The notes below the pieces were generated by a model. That model was not told where the DNA came from. It worked only from the letters and a program-made list of their open reading frames with translations, and did no database searches. From Cyclobacterium sp. SYSU L10401 (GTDB lineage: Bacteria; Bacteroidota; Bacteroidia; Cytophagales; Cyclobacteriaceae), in the NCBI RefSeq assembly GCF_010993705.1, contig NZ_WOFO01000011.1, positions 62,001 through 126,000 on the forward strand: a DNA stretch of 64,000 nucleotides, given 5' to 3'. The first letter of the stretch is position 1. Every line of letters begins with the position of its first letter. The translations under genes were made by a program, and so were the position numbers. Positions 26,876-35,529 of the stretch are shown in pieces.

Positions 26876-29136
26876 GTTGATTCTATGCTTTGGGCATCCA
26901 CTACTGCAATGGCGACCATATTGACAATTTCACGTACGGAACTCCCTAGTTGCAATACATGAACCGATTTATTCATGCCCAGAAGTATGGGCCCGATGGC
27001 CTCTGCATTGCCTATTTCGGCGACCAACTTGTAAGCAATGTTGCCGGAAGCTAGATCAGGAAAAATCAATGTATTGGCTTTATTGTTGATCAATGCGCTG
27101 AAGGGGTAATTCTCTTTCTGTATGCTTTCATCCAAGGCAACATTGGCCTGCATTTCTCCTTCGATGACCAGCTCCGGAAAGCGGGCTTTTGCTTTCAGGG
27201 TGGCGAGTGAGGTTTTGGTGGGGACATCTCCTTTTGCTGAGCCAAAATTGGAATAGGAAAGGATGGCAATTTTTGGATCAATGTCAAAAAACCGTACCCC
27301 ATTGGCAGTCAGGCCAATGATTTCCACCAACTCGTCCGGACTTGGGTCCTCATTTACCGTGGTATCTGCGAAGAAAAACGGGCCTTTATCTGAGTTCATG
27401 ATGTACATGCCAGCCACTTTGTCCACTCCTTTTTTCACCCCTATGATGTGTAAAGAGGGCAAGATGGTCCGGGGATAATCTTTGGTAAGCCCGGAAATCA
27501 GGGCATCTGCTTCGCCTGTTTCCACCATCATGGCACCGAAATAATTCCGGTCTTTCATCAATTTTCTGGATTCGTAGGGGGTTAGACCCTTGCGTTTTCT
27601 TTTGTCATAGAGAATTTCACCAAATGCTCTGATTTTGGTCTTTTCTTCGTTGGGATCTATGACCAATACGTCCTCCAGGTCCAGAGAATTGACCCGAATT
27701 AGCTTTTTGATTTTTTGCTTGTTACCCAGCAGTATAGGTTCCCCGATTTTTTCATCCCGGATTAGTTGTGCTGCTTTCAGTATTTTGGTATTGTCAGCTT
27801 CTGCAAATACCACACGTTTGGGGTCTTTCTTTGCCCTGGTGATGACACGTGACATCAATCTCTGGTCAATGCCTATCCTTTCCTGCAGGTCGAGTTCATA
27901 GGCTTCCCAATCCTGTATATGGGTTTTGGCTACCCCTGACGACATGGCAGCCTTGGCTACTGCAGGCGCTATGGTGGTGATCAACCGGGGATCCAGGGGT
28001 TTTGGGATGAGGTAGGTTTTGCCAAAGGCCAGCTTGGACTCCCCGTATGCCTTATTGACAATGTCGGGAACAGGTTCTTTGGCCAGGTTGGCAATAGCAT
28101 AGGCTGCTGCCAGTTTCATTTCCTCATTGATACCGGTGGCCCTGACATCCAATGCTCCCCTGAAAATGTAGGGAAAGCCGATCACATTGTTGACCTGATT
28201 GGGAAAGTCAGACCTGCCTGTAGCCATAATGATGTCCTTACGGGCAGCCATGGCTTCTTCATAACTGATTTCCGGAGTGGGATTTGCCAGGGCAAATACG
28301 ATGGGATTGTCTGCCATGGTCCGTACCTGATCCTGACTGATGATATTGCCCGCAGAAAGCCCTAAAAATACATCTGCCCCGATCATGGCCTCACTGATAT
28401 GGTGGATGTCTTTGTTTGTAGCAAACATTTGGTGGATTTCAGTAAGCCCCGGTCGGTCCTGTCTGATGACTCCTTCAATGTCACACATGATGAGGTTTTC
28501 CAGGCGCACTCCCAATCCTACATAAAACCGGGCACAGGAGATGGCGGCTGCCCCGGCGCCACTTACTACCAGTTTGATGTTTTCAATTTTTTTACCAATC
28601 ATTTCCAGGGCATTCAAAAGAGCCGCTCCTGAAATAATGGCCGTTCCATGCTGGTCATCATGCATGACCGGTATATTCATCAGCTCCTTCAGCTTTTTTT
28701 CAATGATAAAACACTCCGGAGCTTTGATGTCTTCCAGGTTAATGCCACCAAATGTGGGTTCGAGGGAACGGATAATCTTTATCAGGCTTTCAGGATCATT
28801 CTCGTCAATTTCCAAATCAAAAACATCTATCCCCGCAAATTTTTTGAAAAGGACGCCCTTACCTTCCATTACCGGCTTGGAGGCTGCAGGACCTATGTTT
28901 CCCAGGCCCAATACCGCTGTTCCATTGGAAATGACCGCTACCAGATTTCCTTTGGCCGTATACTTATAAATATCATCCGGAACCTCTTGAATGGCCTTGC
29001 ATGGTTCGGCTACCCCGGGAGAATAGGCCAGTGCCAGATCTAGCTGGCTGGAGAGTGGCTTGGAGGGGATGACCTCGATTTTTCCCGGTTTTTTGAATTG
29101 GTGATAATGTAAGGCATCTTCTTTTCTTATCTTCAT
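26872..29136 (-). CDS. maeB: NADP-dependent malic enzyme (MaeB type)
   Basis: A 754-residue two-domain protein. Residues about 1-425 are malic enzyme: YSPGVAEPC, a catalytic region around VISNGTAVLGLGNIGP, the acidic metal site at MHDDQHGTA and the nucleotide-binding loop VSGAGAAAIS. Residues about 435-754 are a phosphotransacetylase-like domain (VVFAEADNTKILKAA, YSNFGSAKGD), which in MaeB enzymes is regulatory (acetyl-CoA sensing) rather than catalytic. It converts malate to pyruvate and CO2, producing NADPH for anabolism. The length (about 755) is normal. It overlaps ruvA by 4 bp and follows the DUF4837 gene by 38 bp. Confidence 0.95.
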   Translation of the reverse strand: MKIRKEDALHYHQFKKPGKIEVIPSKPLSSQLDLALAYSPGVAEPCKAIQEVPDDIYKYTAKGNLVAVISNGTAVLGLGNIGPAASKPVMEGKGVLFKKFAGIDVFDLEIDENDPESLIKIIRSLEPTFGGINLEDIKAPECFIIEKKLKELMNIPVMHDDQHGTAIISGAALLNALEMIGKKIENIKLVVSGAGAAAISCARFYVGLGVRLENLIMCDIEGVIRQDRPGLTEIHQMFATNKDIHHISEAMIGADVFLGLSAGNIISQDQVRTMADNPIVFALANPTPEISYEEAMAARKDIIMATGRSDFPNQVNNVIGFPYIFRGALDVRATGINEEMKLAAAYAIANLAKEPVPDIVNKAYGESKLAFGKTYLIPKPLDPRLITTIAPAVAKAAMSSGVAKTHIQDWEAYELDLQERIGIDQRLMSRVITRAKKDPKRVVFAEADNTKILKAAQLIRDEKIGEPILLGNKQKIKKLIRVNSLDLEDVLVIDPNEEKTKIRAFGEILYDKRKRKGLTPYESRKLMKDRNYFGAMMVETGEADALISGLTKDYPRTILPSLHIIGVKKGVDKVAGMYIMNSDKGPFFFADTTVNEDPSPDELVEIIGLTANGVRFFDIDPKIAILSYSNFGSAKGDVPTKTSLATLKAKARFPELVIEGEMQANVALDESIQKENYPFSALINNKANTLIFPDLASGNIAYKLVAEIGNAEAIGPILLGMNKSVHVLQLGSSVREIVNMVAIAVVDAQSIEST

Positions 29137-29174
29137 GATGGGGTATAACTTGGGAAAAATGGTTCAAGCAGCAA

Positions 29175-30269
29175 TTAGTTTTCTTCGGCGTTTTTTTCAA
29201 ATGAGGTGGCATTTAAAATGGTCTCAATCTCTCTCAGGGAAGACCTGTGCGCCTCATTGGGATAGTATACAAACCCTTCTGTATAAAAGATTTTACCCTG
29301 TTCTTCATCCACTATGGTGTAGGACAGGAAGGACCCTCCCATAGAAAGGTTATTGGTTTTCCAGGCTCCCCGCATTTCGACAGTATATTTCCCATCTATC
29401 TGCGTATTTTTAAAAACCGGTGGTTCCAGCCTTTCGGTGACAATATAGGATTCTTTCTTAGCAGGGTCTCCAAAAATCCTTGTTTTGGTGATTTCATTCC
29501 TAAACTCGATGATGTTTTCCGGGAAGAGCTGTGCTTCATCGGTGTAATCCGTTTGGTAAAAAAACAGGCTAATGTCAGGTTTATCAGTCCTGGGGGTGGG
29601 TTGCCTGAACCATAAAAAGTTTTCTTCTTCCATTGCTAACTGGTAGGAGGCAGGCAGGTTGAGGGTAATGCCGAATTTTTCCTGAGATTTGGTGCTGGCT
29701 TCACCACTTTTCCTATTGAACAATGCTTTGGCCAGGCGTTCTCTTTCTCTATTGATAAATAAATTTTGAAGTTGGGTCTTATTTGATTTTAAATTTCTGA
29801 TCAACTCCTCTTCATTCTGTCCGAAAAGATACAAGACTTCCTGCCCAATGGCAAACTCATCATTGTTTCTAAGCATAAACAAGGTAGAGTCTGATCTGCT
29901 CATATCAATGGATTCAGGTGTAAACTGACTGTTGATGTTCCTGCTACCGGGCTTTTGATCATCGAAGGTGGTGACATAGACCATATTGTTGGCCATCTTT
30001 AGGATACGGGTCAATTTCCTCGGGTCCACTTTACGGGTATAAAACATGGATTCATCCCGGATGATACCCGGAATACTGGCCTCAAAAACTTCCTTTAATG
30101 CATCTCCTACCGGGCCTGCATATTTGGCAGAATCAATGACCAATAATATTTCTCCTAAGGATCCGCGGGCCTTTGGTTTATTACTCGATGAGCCATTAGT
30201 TCCACTATTCTCACATGCAAATAGAAAAAGCCCTGTAAGTAAGACCAGTACACAATATCTTAAACTCAT
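29175..30269 (-). CDS. DUF4837 family lipoprotein
   Basis: A 364-residue predicted lipoprotein. The signal peptide ends in a lipobox LFAC with Cys19, followed by a Ser/Asn/Gly linker. The mature part begins with ARGSLGEILLVIDSAKY and matches DUF4837, a family found almost only in Bacteroidota. No enzymatic motif is visible. Its placement upstream of maeB and downstream of a lytic transglycosylase gene suggests an envelope role, but there is no direct evidence. The spacer to the upstream transglycosylase gene is 82 bp without a recognisable hairpin, so read-through is possible. Confidence 0.82.
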   Translation of the reverse strand: MSLRYCVLVLLTGLFLFACENSGTNGSSSNKPKARGSLGEILLVIDSAKYAGPVGDALKEVFEASIPGIIRDESMFYTRKVDPRKLTRILKMANNMVYVTTFDDQKPGSRNINSQFTPESIDMSRSDSTLFMLRNNDEFAIGQEVLYLFGQNEEELIRNLKSNKTQLQNLFINRERERLAKALFNRKSGEASTKSQEKFGITLNLPASYQLAMEEENFLWFRQPTPRTDKPDISLFFYQTDYTDEAQLFPENIIEFRNEITKTRIFGDPAKKESYIVTERLEPPVFKNTQIDGKYTVEMRGAWKTNNLSMGGSFLSYTIVDEEQGKIFYTEGFVYYPNEAHRSSLREIETILNATSFEKNAEEN

Positions 30270-30351
30270 ATTAATTAGTTTATAGTTGTAACAGGCCTAA
30301 TTTAGGGAAAAATGCCAAATGGAAAAAATAAAATTAAAAATATAGTTTAAA

Positions 30352-31761
30352 TCAACCTATTTTTAACTTTTGGCCGGGCTTGATTTGATTGTTGTTCAGG
30401 TTGTTCAGTTTTTTTAATTGATCGATGGTTACCCCATCCAGTTTTCTGGAAATAAGCCATAAAGAATCACCTGGCTGTACCGTGTACATTTTACCTGCAT
30501 TGCCTTCTGAAATGTGGCTTTGTTGCTGGGCTGAAGCGATACTTTTCTCAAAGGTGTCACTGTCCTGGTAAATATGAAGTACCTGACCGATGCGGATCGT
30601 GTTTGAATACAGGTTATTCCAGCTTTTGAGTTGCGTCACACTCACCCCATATGTCTGGGCTATTTTTCCGAGCACATCACCTGAGCGCACCCTATAGTTG
30701 ATGTTATGCAGGGGTTTCTCCTCCTTTTCCGGTAAGGAAGCCAAATACCGCTGATTGGTAATTTCCAATGAATCTACCAGCCAATCGATGTTCTCGGTAA
30801 TGTAGGCGTGTTGATATTTAGGAATGTTCAAAGAAATGTTTTTTCCAAATTCGGGCACTTCACCTCTCACCAGTGAAGGATTTAATAATTCCAGGTCTTC
30901 CAAACAAAGGCCGGTATGTTTTGACAGGTTGTCAAAAGTAAAACCTGTGCCCAGATTTACTTTTTCATGTTCTACGGAATAGGCGGGTTCCTCGAGAATC
31001 AGATTATGTTTTTCCGCATGTCTCAATACATACATGATGGCTTGAAACTGAGGGATATAACTTCTGGTTTCCCGGGGAAGGTACCTGTATATGCCCCAAA
31101 ATGTCCGCTTCCCGCCGGATCTGCGTATGGCTTTATTGACGTTTCCAGGTCCGCAGTTGTAGGCCGCTAATGCCAATTCCCAACTGTTGAACCTTCTGTT
31201 TAAAGCCTTAAGGTATCGAATAGCGGCATCAGTAGACTTTTCGGGATCCATCCGGTCATCCACATGGCTGTTGATATAAAGCTGAAACTCCTTTCCTGTA
31301 GCGGGCATGAATTGCCATAAACCTATTGCACCCACCCTGGACCTGGCTCTGGGGTTTAAGCCGGATTCAATGATTGCCAGGTATTTGATGTCTTCCGGCA
31401 TGTCATGTTTGGACAGTGCTTCATCAAACATGGGGAAATACATGTCCTGTCTGGCCAAAACCATGCGGGTGTAATCCCTGTTTCTTACGGTAAAATAATC
31501 AATAAATGCGAAAATGGTTTCGTTCAATTCGAACGGCATATCCGTTTCCATCTCGGAAACCCGCTTTTCCACTTCCTCATAAGTAAAATCCGGAATGTGA
31601 TCGTAATCGTAATAAGGCAGCACTACTTCCTGCGCTTCTTCCCCTTCACTTGCCAGCAATACTGAGGCATCCTGTGCTATGGCTTGCTGTAAAAATAAGC
31701 CTGTCATACACATCATCCCCATCACTTTGTAGAAAAATCCATCCCTCATCATATCCATCAT
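30352..31761 (-). CDS. MltD-like lytic transglycosylase with two LysM domains
   Basis: A 469-residue exported protein (signal region about 1-29). The SLT transglycosylase domain spans about residues 110-280, with catalytic Glu132 in AIIESGLNPRA, then VGAIGLWQFMPATG and LAAYNCGPGNVNKAI. Two LysM peptidoglycan-binding modules follow at about 356-400 (YRVRSGDVLGKIA) and 425-469 (YTVQPGDSLWLIS). The enzyme cleaves the MurNAc-GlcNAc bond with 1,6-anhydro ring formation, acting in the periplasm on cell-wall turnover. Length and order match MltD of Bacteroidota. The gene starts 2 bp after gatA. The N-terminal Met-rich stretch leaves several possible starts (Met1, Met2, Met4 or Met5). Confidence 0.92.
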   Translation of the reverse strand: MMDMMRDGFFYKVMGMMCMTGLFLQQAIAQDASVLLASEGEEAQEVVLPYYDYDHIPDFTYEEVEKRVSEMETDMPFELNETIFAFIDYFTVRNRDYTRMVLARQDMYFPMFDEALSKHDMPEDIKYLAIIESGLNPRARSRVGAIGLWQFMPATGKEFQLYINSHVDDRMDPEKSTDAAIRYLKALNRRFNSWELALAAYNCGPGNVNKAIRRSGGKRTFWGIYRYLPRETRSYIPQFQAIMYVLRHAEKHNLILEEPAYSVEHEKVNLGTGFTFDNLSKHTGLCLEDLELLNPSLVRGEVPEFGKNISLNIPKYQHAYITENIDWLVDSLEITNQRYLASLPEKEEKPLHNINYRVRSGDVLGKIAQTYGVSVTQLKSWNNLYSNTIRIGQVLHIYQDSDTFEKSIASAQQQSHISEGNAGKMYTVQPGDSLWLISRKLDGVTIDQLKKLNNLNNNQIKPGQKLKIG

Positions 31762-31763
31762 AG

Positions 31764-33227
31764 TTATTCATTTAATCCTGAGCCTGTCAAATAATTGGCA
31801 AAAGCATAGAGTTCCGCTTCCTTAAAAGAATTGGCCATAATTTGAAGGCCAATTGGCAGTCCTTCCTTATCTTTTCCATTGGGGATAGATATGGAAGGCA
31901 CGCCGGAAACAGAAGCCTGCACTGTAAAAAGATCCTCCAGGTACATGGCAACCGGGTCATTGGAATGTTCCCCGAATTTAAATGCTGTACTTGGTGTTGT
32001 CGGCAGGACAATGTAATCAAATTTTGTCAATAAATCCTCTGTAAATTCTTTAATTAATCTCCTTACTTTTTGTGCCTTGGTAAAATAAGCGTCATAGTAA
32101 CTAGCACTTAATACAAATGTACCCAGCATGATCCTCCTTTTTACTTCCTCTCCAAAGCCTTCGGACCTGCTCAATTTATACATGCTTTCCAAATTGTGTG
32201 CATTTGGGCTTCGGTAACCGTATTTTACCCCATCAAAACGGGATAAGTTCGAGCTTGCCTCGGCGGTGGTGAGGATGTAATAGGTAGGTAGAACATAATC
32301 AAGGAGGGGAAAATTCACTTCTTCTACTACATGCCCTTCATTTTTCAATCTATCGAGTACATTCAGGGTATTTTGTTTGATTTCTGCCTGCAAAGCTTCT
32401 GAATGAACGGTCTCTTTGAGATAGGCAATTTTGGCGGGCTTGTCAAAATGCAATAACCCACTGTAAGCCGGCACGGGTTTTCTGGAGGAGGTGCTGTCAT
32501 AGTCGTCAGGTCCCGCCATGGTTTCAAGTACCAACGCATTGTCTTTCACATTATTCGAAAAAACACCTATGGTATCAAAAGAGGAAGCATAGGCAATCAG
32601 TCCAAACCTGGACACCCTGGAATAGGTGGGCTTAATTCCAATCACCCCTGTAAAGGCTGCAGGTTGCCTGACCGAACCGCCGGTGTCTGTTCCCAGGGAT
32701 ACCGTGCATAAATTGGCTTGAACGGCCACCGCCGAACCTCCGGAAGAACCACCGGGTACACGGCTTTCGTCAATGGCATTCAGTACTTTTCCATGTACAG
32801 AGTTTTCATTGGAAGATCCCATGCCAAATTCATCACAGTTTAACCTGCCAATGATGATGGCATCTTCATCAATAAGCCTTTGTATGGCTGTGGCAGTAAA
32901 TTGGGATTCAAAGCCTTCGAGGATCTTACTTGAAGCGTTGGCAATATTCCCCTGATAGCAGAGTACATCTTTGATACCTACTACCATGCCGGCTAACTTA
33001 CCGGCTTTACCCTTGTCGATTTTTTCGTCAATGGCGGCTGCTTGTTGTAAAGCAGAAGGGCCATAAACTTCAACGAAGGCGTTTAAATGCGCCTTCGTTT
33101 CAATATTTTTTAAGTAATGGTTTACTATCGCTTTGCAATCTGTTTCCTTATTTTCCAGCGATTTTCTTATCTCATCAAATGAGCGGAATTTTTCCAACGT
33201 GTTATTTTTTTGCTTTTTTGTTGTCAT
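31764..33227 (-). CDS. gatA: Asp/Glu-tRNA amidotransferase subunit A
   Basis: A 487-residue amidase-signature enzyme. The Ser-cis-Ser-Lys triad is intact: Lys86 in VVGIKDVL, Ser161 in the GGSSGGS loop and Ser185 in TDTGGSVRQPA, with the 75- and 24-residue spacings seen in characterised GatA. GatA releases ammonia from glutamine and delivers it to GatB for amidation of mischarged Glu-tRNA(Gln) or Asp-tRNA(Asn). gatB and gatC are not nearby, which is usual in this phylum. The ATG at 33227 lies inside the end of tatA (26-bp overlap); no other ATG fits before the catalytic Lys. It is probably transcribed from the tatA promoter. Confidence 0.95.
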   Translation of the reverse strand: MTTKKQKNNTLEKFRSFDEIRKSLENKETDCKAIVNHYLKNIETKAHLNAFVEVYGPSALQQAAAIDEKIDKGKAGKLAGMVVGIKDVLCYQGNIANASSKILEGFESQFTATAIQRLIDEDAIIIGRLNCDEFGMGSSNENSVHGKVLNAIDESRVPGGSSGGSAVAVQANLCTVSLGTDTGGSVRQPAAFTGVIGIKPTYSRVSRFGLIAYASSFDTIGVFSNNVKDNALVLETMAGPDDYDSTSSRKPVPAYSGLLHFDKPAKIAYLKETVHSEALQAEIKQNTLNVLDRLKNEGHVVEEVNFPLLDYVLPTYYILTTAEASSNLSRFDGVKYGYRSPNAHNLESMYKLSRSEGFGEEVKRRIMLGTFVLSASYYDAYFTKAQKVRRLIKEFTEDLLTKFDYIVLPTTPSTAFKFGEHSNDPVAMYLEDLFTVQASVSGVPSISIPNGKDKEGLPIGLQIMANSFKEAELYAFANYLTGSGLNE

Positions 33228-33411
33228 CTTTCAATCCTTCCTCCAAATCATCCTGGATTTCTTTGGTGGCATCTTTAAATTCTCTGATACCTCTACCAAG
33301 ACCTCTGGCCAATTCAGGAATTCTTTTGGCACCGAAAAGAAGAATGACTACCAGAACGATGATCACTAGCGATCCCCCTCCGATGTTTTGTATGAAACCC
33401 AATGTATTCAT
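33202..33411 (-). CDS. tatA: Sec-independent translocase protein TatA/TatE
   Basis: A 69-residue protein with a single N-terminal membrane helix (about 12-28, LVIIVLVVILLFGAKRIPEL), the Phe-Gly hinge, then the amphipathic helix (ARGLGRGIREFKD) and a charged tail rich in Asp and Lys. This is the TatA pattern. TatA oligomers form the pathway for folded proteins carrying twin-arginine signals. tatC is not in the window. The gene leads a co-directional unit with gatA and the lytic transglycosylase, driven by an almost ideal Bacteroidota promoter 31-61 bases upstream of the ATG. Its 3' end overlaps gatA. Confidence 0.93.
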   Translation of the reverse strand: MNTLGFIQNIGGGSLVIIVLVVILLFGAKRIPELARGLGRGIREFKDATKEIQDDLEEGLKDDNKKAKK

Positions 33412-33441
33412 GTTTTGCTTATTTTGATTTTGAAATTATTA

Positions 33442-33472
33442 CAAATATATAACCATGCTTTTCTAACGCAAA
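33442..33472 (-). promoter_or_regulatory. tatA-gatA promoter, perfect Bacteroidota consensus
   Basis: Minus strand -33 TTTG (33469-33472), exactly 19-base spacer, -7 TATATTTG (33442-33449), a full match to TTTG-N19-TAnnTTTG. Predicted start about 25 bases before the tatA ATG. An 8-bp inverted repeat (33454-33461 with 33479-33486) flanks the -33 element. Confidence 0.78.
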
Positions 33473-33524
33473 GAATTTAAAGCATGTTGTAATCTTTTTT
33501 TATAAATATACTAAAATTTAAGCA

Positions 33525-34817
33525 TTATTTGCTAGAAAGCCAAATACTTGGGTCCATTACTTGCAATCCTTTCCATGTTTGAAAATGCAAGGCGGACACT
33601 CCCTGATTGTCGGTATATACAGTGCCGATCGTGGTGGAAGTATTGACTTCCTGTCCCGACTTTACCGAAATGGTTTTTAAACGGCTGTACATGGTGTAAA
33701 ATTCGCCATGTTTGATGATAATGGTGCCTCCCATACCTGGCACGGTGGTAATTTTAGTCACCACTCCTGCAAAAACAGCCTTTACCGGAGCATTGTTGTT
33801 GGTTTGAATATCCACCCCGTCATTGGTTTCAGTGATGCCTTTGAGGGTAGGATGGGGAAAGGTGCCATATCTTTTGGATATGAATCCAGATTCGACCGGC
33901 CAGGGTATCTTTCCCCGGTTGTTGGCAAATGAGGCAGAAAGGGCGGCTGCCGTAGGGGTCGCTGGCAGGCTTTCAGTAGGGGCATCGGCTGATTCGGTTT
34001 TTTCTTCCGCTTTTTCCTCTTCGGCTGCTTTTGCCAGCCTGATTTCCTCTTCTATCACCCTCTTGATAAGTTGGTTAAGCTCCTCCTGTTGTTTTTTTGT
34101 GGCCGCAATTTCTTTTTTTAATTCTTCCTCTTTTTCGCTGAGCGAATTGACCAGTTGTTGCTGTTCTGTCTTCAGGGCAGCCAGGGCTTTCTTCTGTTCT
34201 TGTTCTTGCTGGAGTACTGCCATTTGATCAGAACGTTGCCGCTCCAGTTCTTTCTGTTTTTTCGTCAGGTCCATGCTTACCAATTCCATTCGCTCCACTT
34301 GCTTTTTTCTGGCATCGCTGTATTGTTTGAGGTACCTCAAGCGCATGTAAAACTGTTTGAAAGTAGCAGAAGAAAAAATAAAAGTGATGAGATTGACCCC
34401 CTGATTTAGCTTATATGAGGTGTAAATCATCTCTGCATATTCTGCTTTCAAGGTCTCCAATTCTTCTTCCAATTGCTGGATTTGATTGGAGGTCTGCTTG
34501 ATTTCCTGGTTTACAATTCTCAGTTCTTTATTAAGGGTTGCGATATAGGTTTCTCTTGCTTCAAGCTTTTGATTTACGGCCCTGAGTTCGCTTAAGGAAT
34601 TTTGTTTTTCACTGGTGGTTTTTTTCAATACCGTGTCAAACTCCCGGAGTCTTTTTTGGATAGCTTCTTTCTCTTTTTCAAGTTCTGCCCTGTCTGCGGT
34701 AATCTGTGAAAGGGCAGGGGGGAGGTTGCCTAAACCAAATACCAAAAGAAAAACCAGTAAAAAACAAAAGGTGCCAGACCTTAATTTAAAAGTTATATGG
34801 AAAACTGAGTGGGTCAT
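33525..34817 (-). CDS. EnvC-like murein hydrolase activator, degenerate LytM
   Basis: A 430-residue exported protein: signal peptide about 1-38, a long coiled coil about 40-280 rich in Glu/Lys/Gln, a Ser/Ala/Thr-rich linker, and a C-terminal LytM (M23-like) domain about 305-430. The metal site is degraded: the first ligand position is Asn332 (NDGVD, normally HxGxD), and the HxH pair reads Ala409-x-His411 (ALHFQ). Asp336 remains. Loss of zinc ligands plus an N-terminal coiled coil is the layout of EnvC, which activates amidases at the division site instead of cutting peptidoglycan itself. It overlaps the DUF4292 gene end by 32 bp, consistent with one transcript from the TPR gene onwards. Confidence 0.88.
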   Translation of the reverse strand: MTHSVFHITFKLRSGTFCFLLVFLLVFGLGNLPPALSQITADRAELEKEKEAIQKRLREFDTVLKKTTSEKQNSLSELRAVNQKLEARETYIATLNKELRIVNQEIKQTSNQIQQLEEELETLKAEYAEMIYTSYKLNQGVNLITFIFSSATFKQFYMRLRYLKQYSDARKKQVERMELVSMDLTKKQKELERQRSDQMAVLQQEQEQKKALAALKTEQQQLVNSLSEKEEELKKEIAATKKQQEELNQLIKRVIEEEIRLAKAAEEEKAEEKTESADAPTESLPATPTAAALSASFANNRGKIPWPVESGFISKRYGTFPHPTLKGITETNDGVDIQTNNNAPVKAVFAGVVTKITTVPGMGGTIIIKHGEFYTMYSRLKTISVKSGQEVNTSTTIGTVYTDNQGVSALHFQTWKGLQVMDPSIWLSSK

Positions 34818-35529
34818 TCGTTAGTTCTACTTTTACCATTTCTGCATTCATGAAGAAATTGGTATTTGGTTTTTGTGGTAAACTGAGTACCATTTTTATG
34901 ATGGCCTGATAGGGGAATGGTTGCCCGTTGAGATCTCTGAAATCCATGTACGAAGCCGACAGGCTTCCCGACCGGTTTTTGGATGCCTCACTTTCCAACT
35001 GAGATACCTTACCGTGACTGGCATCTACCAGGGTTTTGTACTGTATGTTTTCCCTTTCCTGTCGAAGTTCGAAAATTTTACCTACCCTAATCAAACGATC
35101 CCGGTAGCTGAATTCGTGTGGGATGTTGGCGAAAAGCAGGTTTTGGAAAAGGGAGAAAGATAAGGGAACCCCATACTTTTTTTGGAATTCTTCATAACCC
35201 ATATCTATTTTCTGCCCATTGATACGGTCTCGGATTTTGATCTGATCGGTGCTGATATAGCCCCTCACTGCTTCAATCCCCAGTCCCGGTGACATGTTGA
35301 ACCAAATGATGCTGTCTTTTTTTGCCCTGATATTAAGGGTGCCCTTGGTGATCTTACCGTCCTGCTCTTCCAGCGTAACCCTCCCTTTTGCCGTCAGGTA
35401 GTTATAGTCCAGATAAGAAGGCTCAAATTGCTCCATGACCGTACCGCTGCTATAGGACATGGGTTTTCTGGCACAGGACCAAACCAACAGGATACCCAAT
35501 AAGAAAGCCAATAACTTACCCTTACTCAT
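34786..35529 (-). CDS. DUF4292 family lipoprotein
   Basis: A 247-residue predicted lipoprotein with a short signal peptide and lipobox VWSC (Cys19). The mature part has a beta-rich fold resembling LolA/LolB-like proteins: YNYLTAKGRVTLEEQ, TLNIRAKKDSIIWFNMSPGLG and RDRINGQKIDMGYEEF. DUF4292 members are found in Bacteroidota, usually as here between a TPR protein and an EnvC-like gene. A role in lipoprotein or lipid carriage at the outer membrane is an inference from fold resemblance only. It overlaps the TPR gene by 8 bp and the EnvC-like gene by 32 bp. Confidence 0.82.
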   Translation of the reverse strand: MSKGKLLAFLLGILLVWSCARKPMSYSSGTVMEQFEPSYLDYNYLTAKGRVTLEEQDGKITKGTLNIRAKKDSIIWFNMSPGLGIEAVRGYISTDQIKIRDRINGQKIDMGYEEFQKKYGVPLSFSLFQNLLFANIPHEFSYRDRLIRVGKIFELRQERENIQYKTLVDASHGKVSQLESEASKNRSGSLSASYMDFRDLNGQPFPYQAIIKMVLSLPQKPNTNFFMNAEMVKVELTNDPLSFPYNF

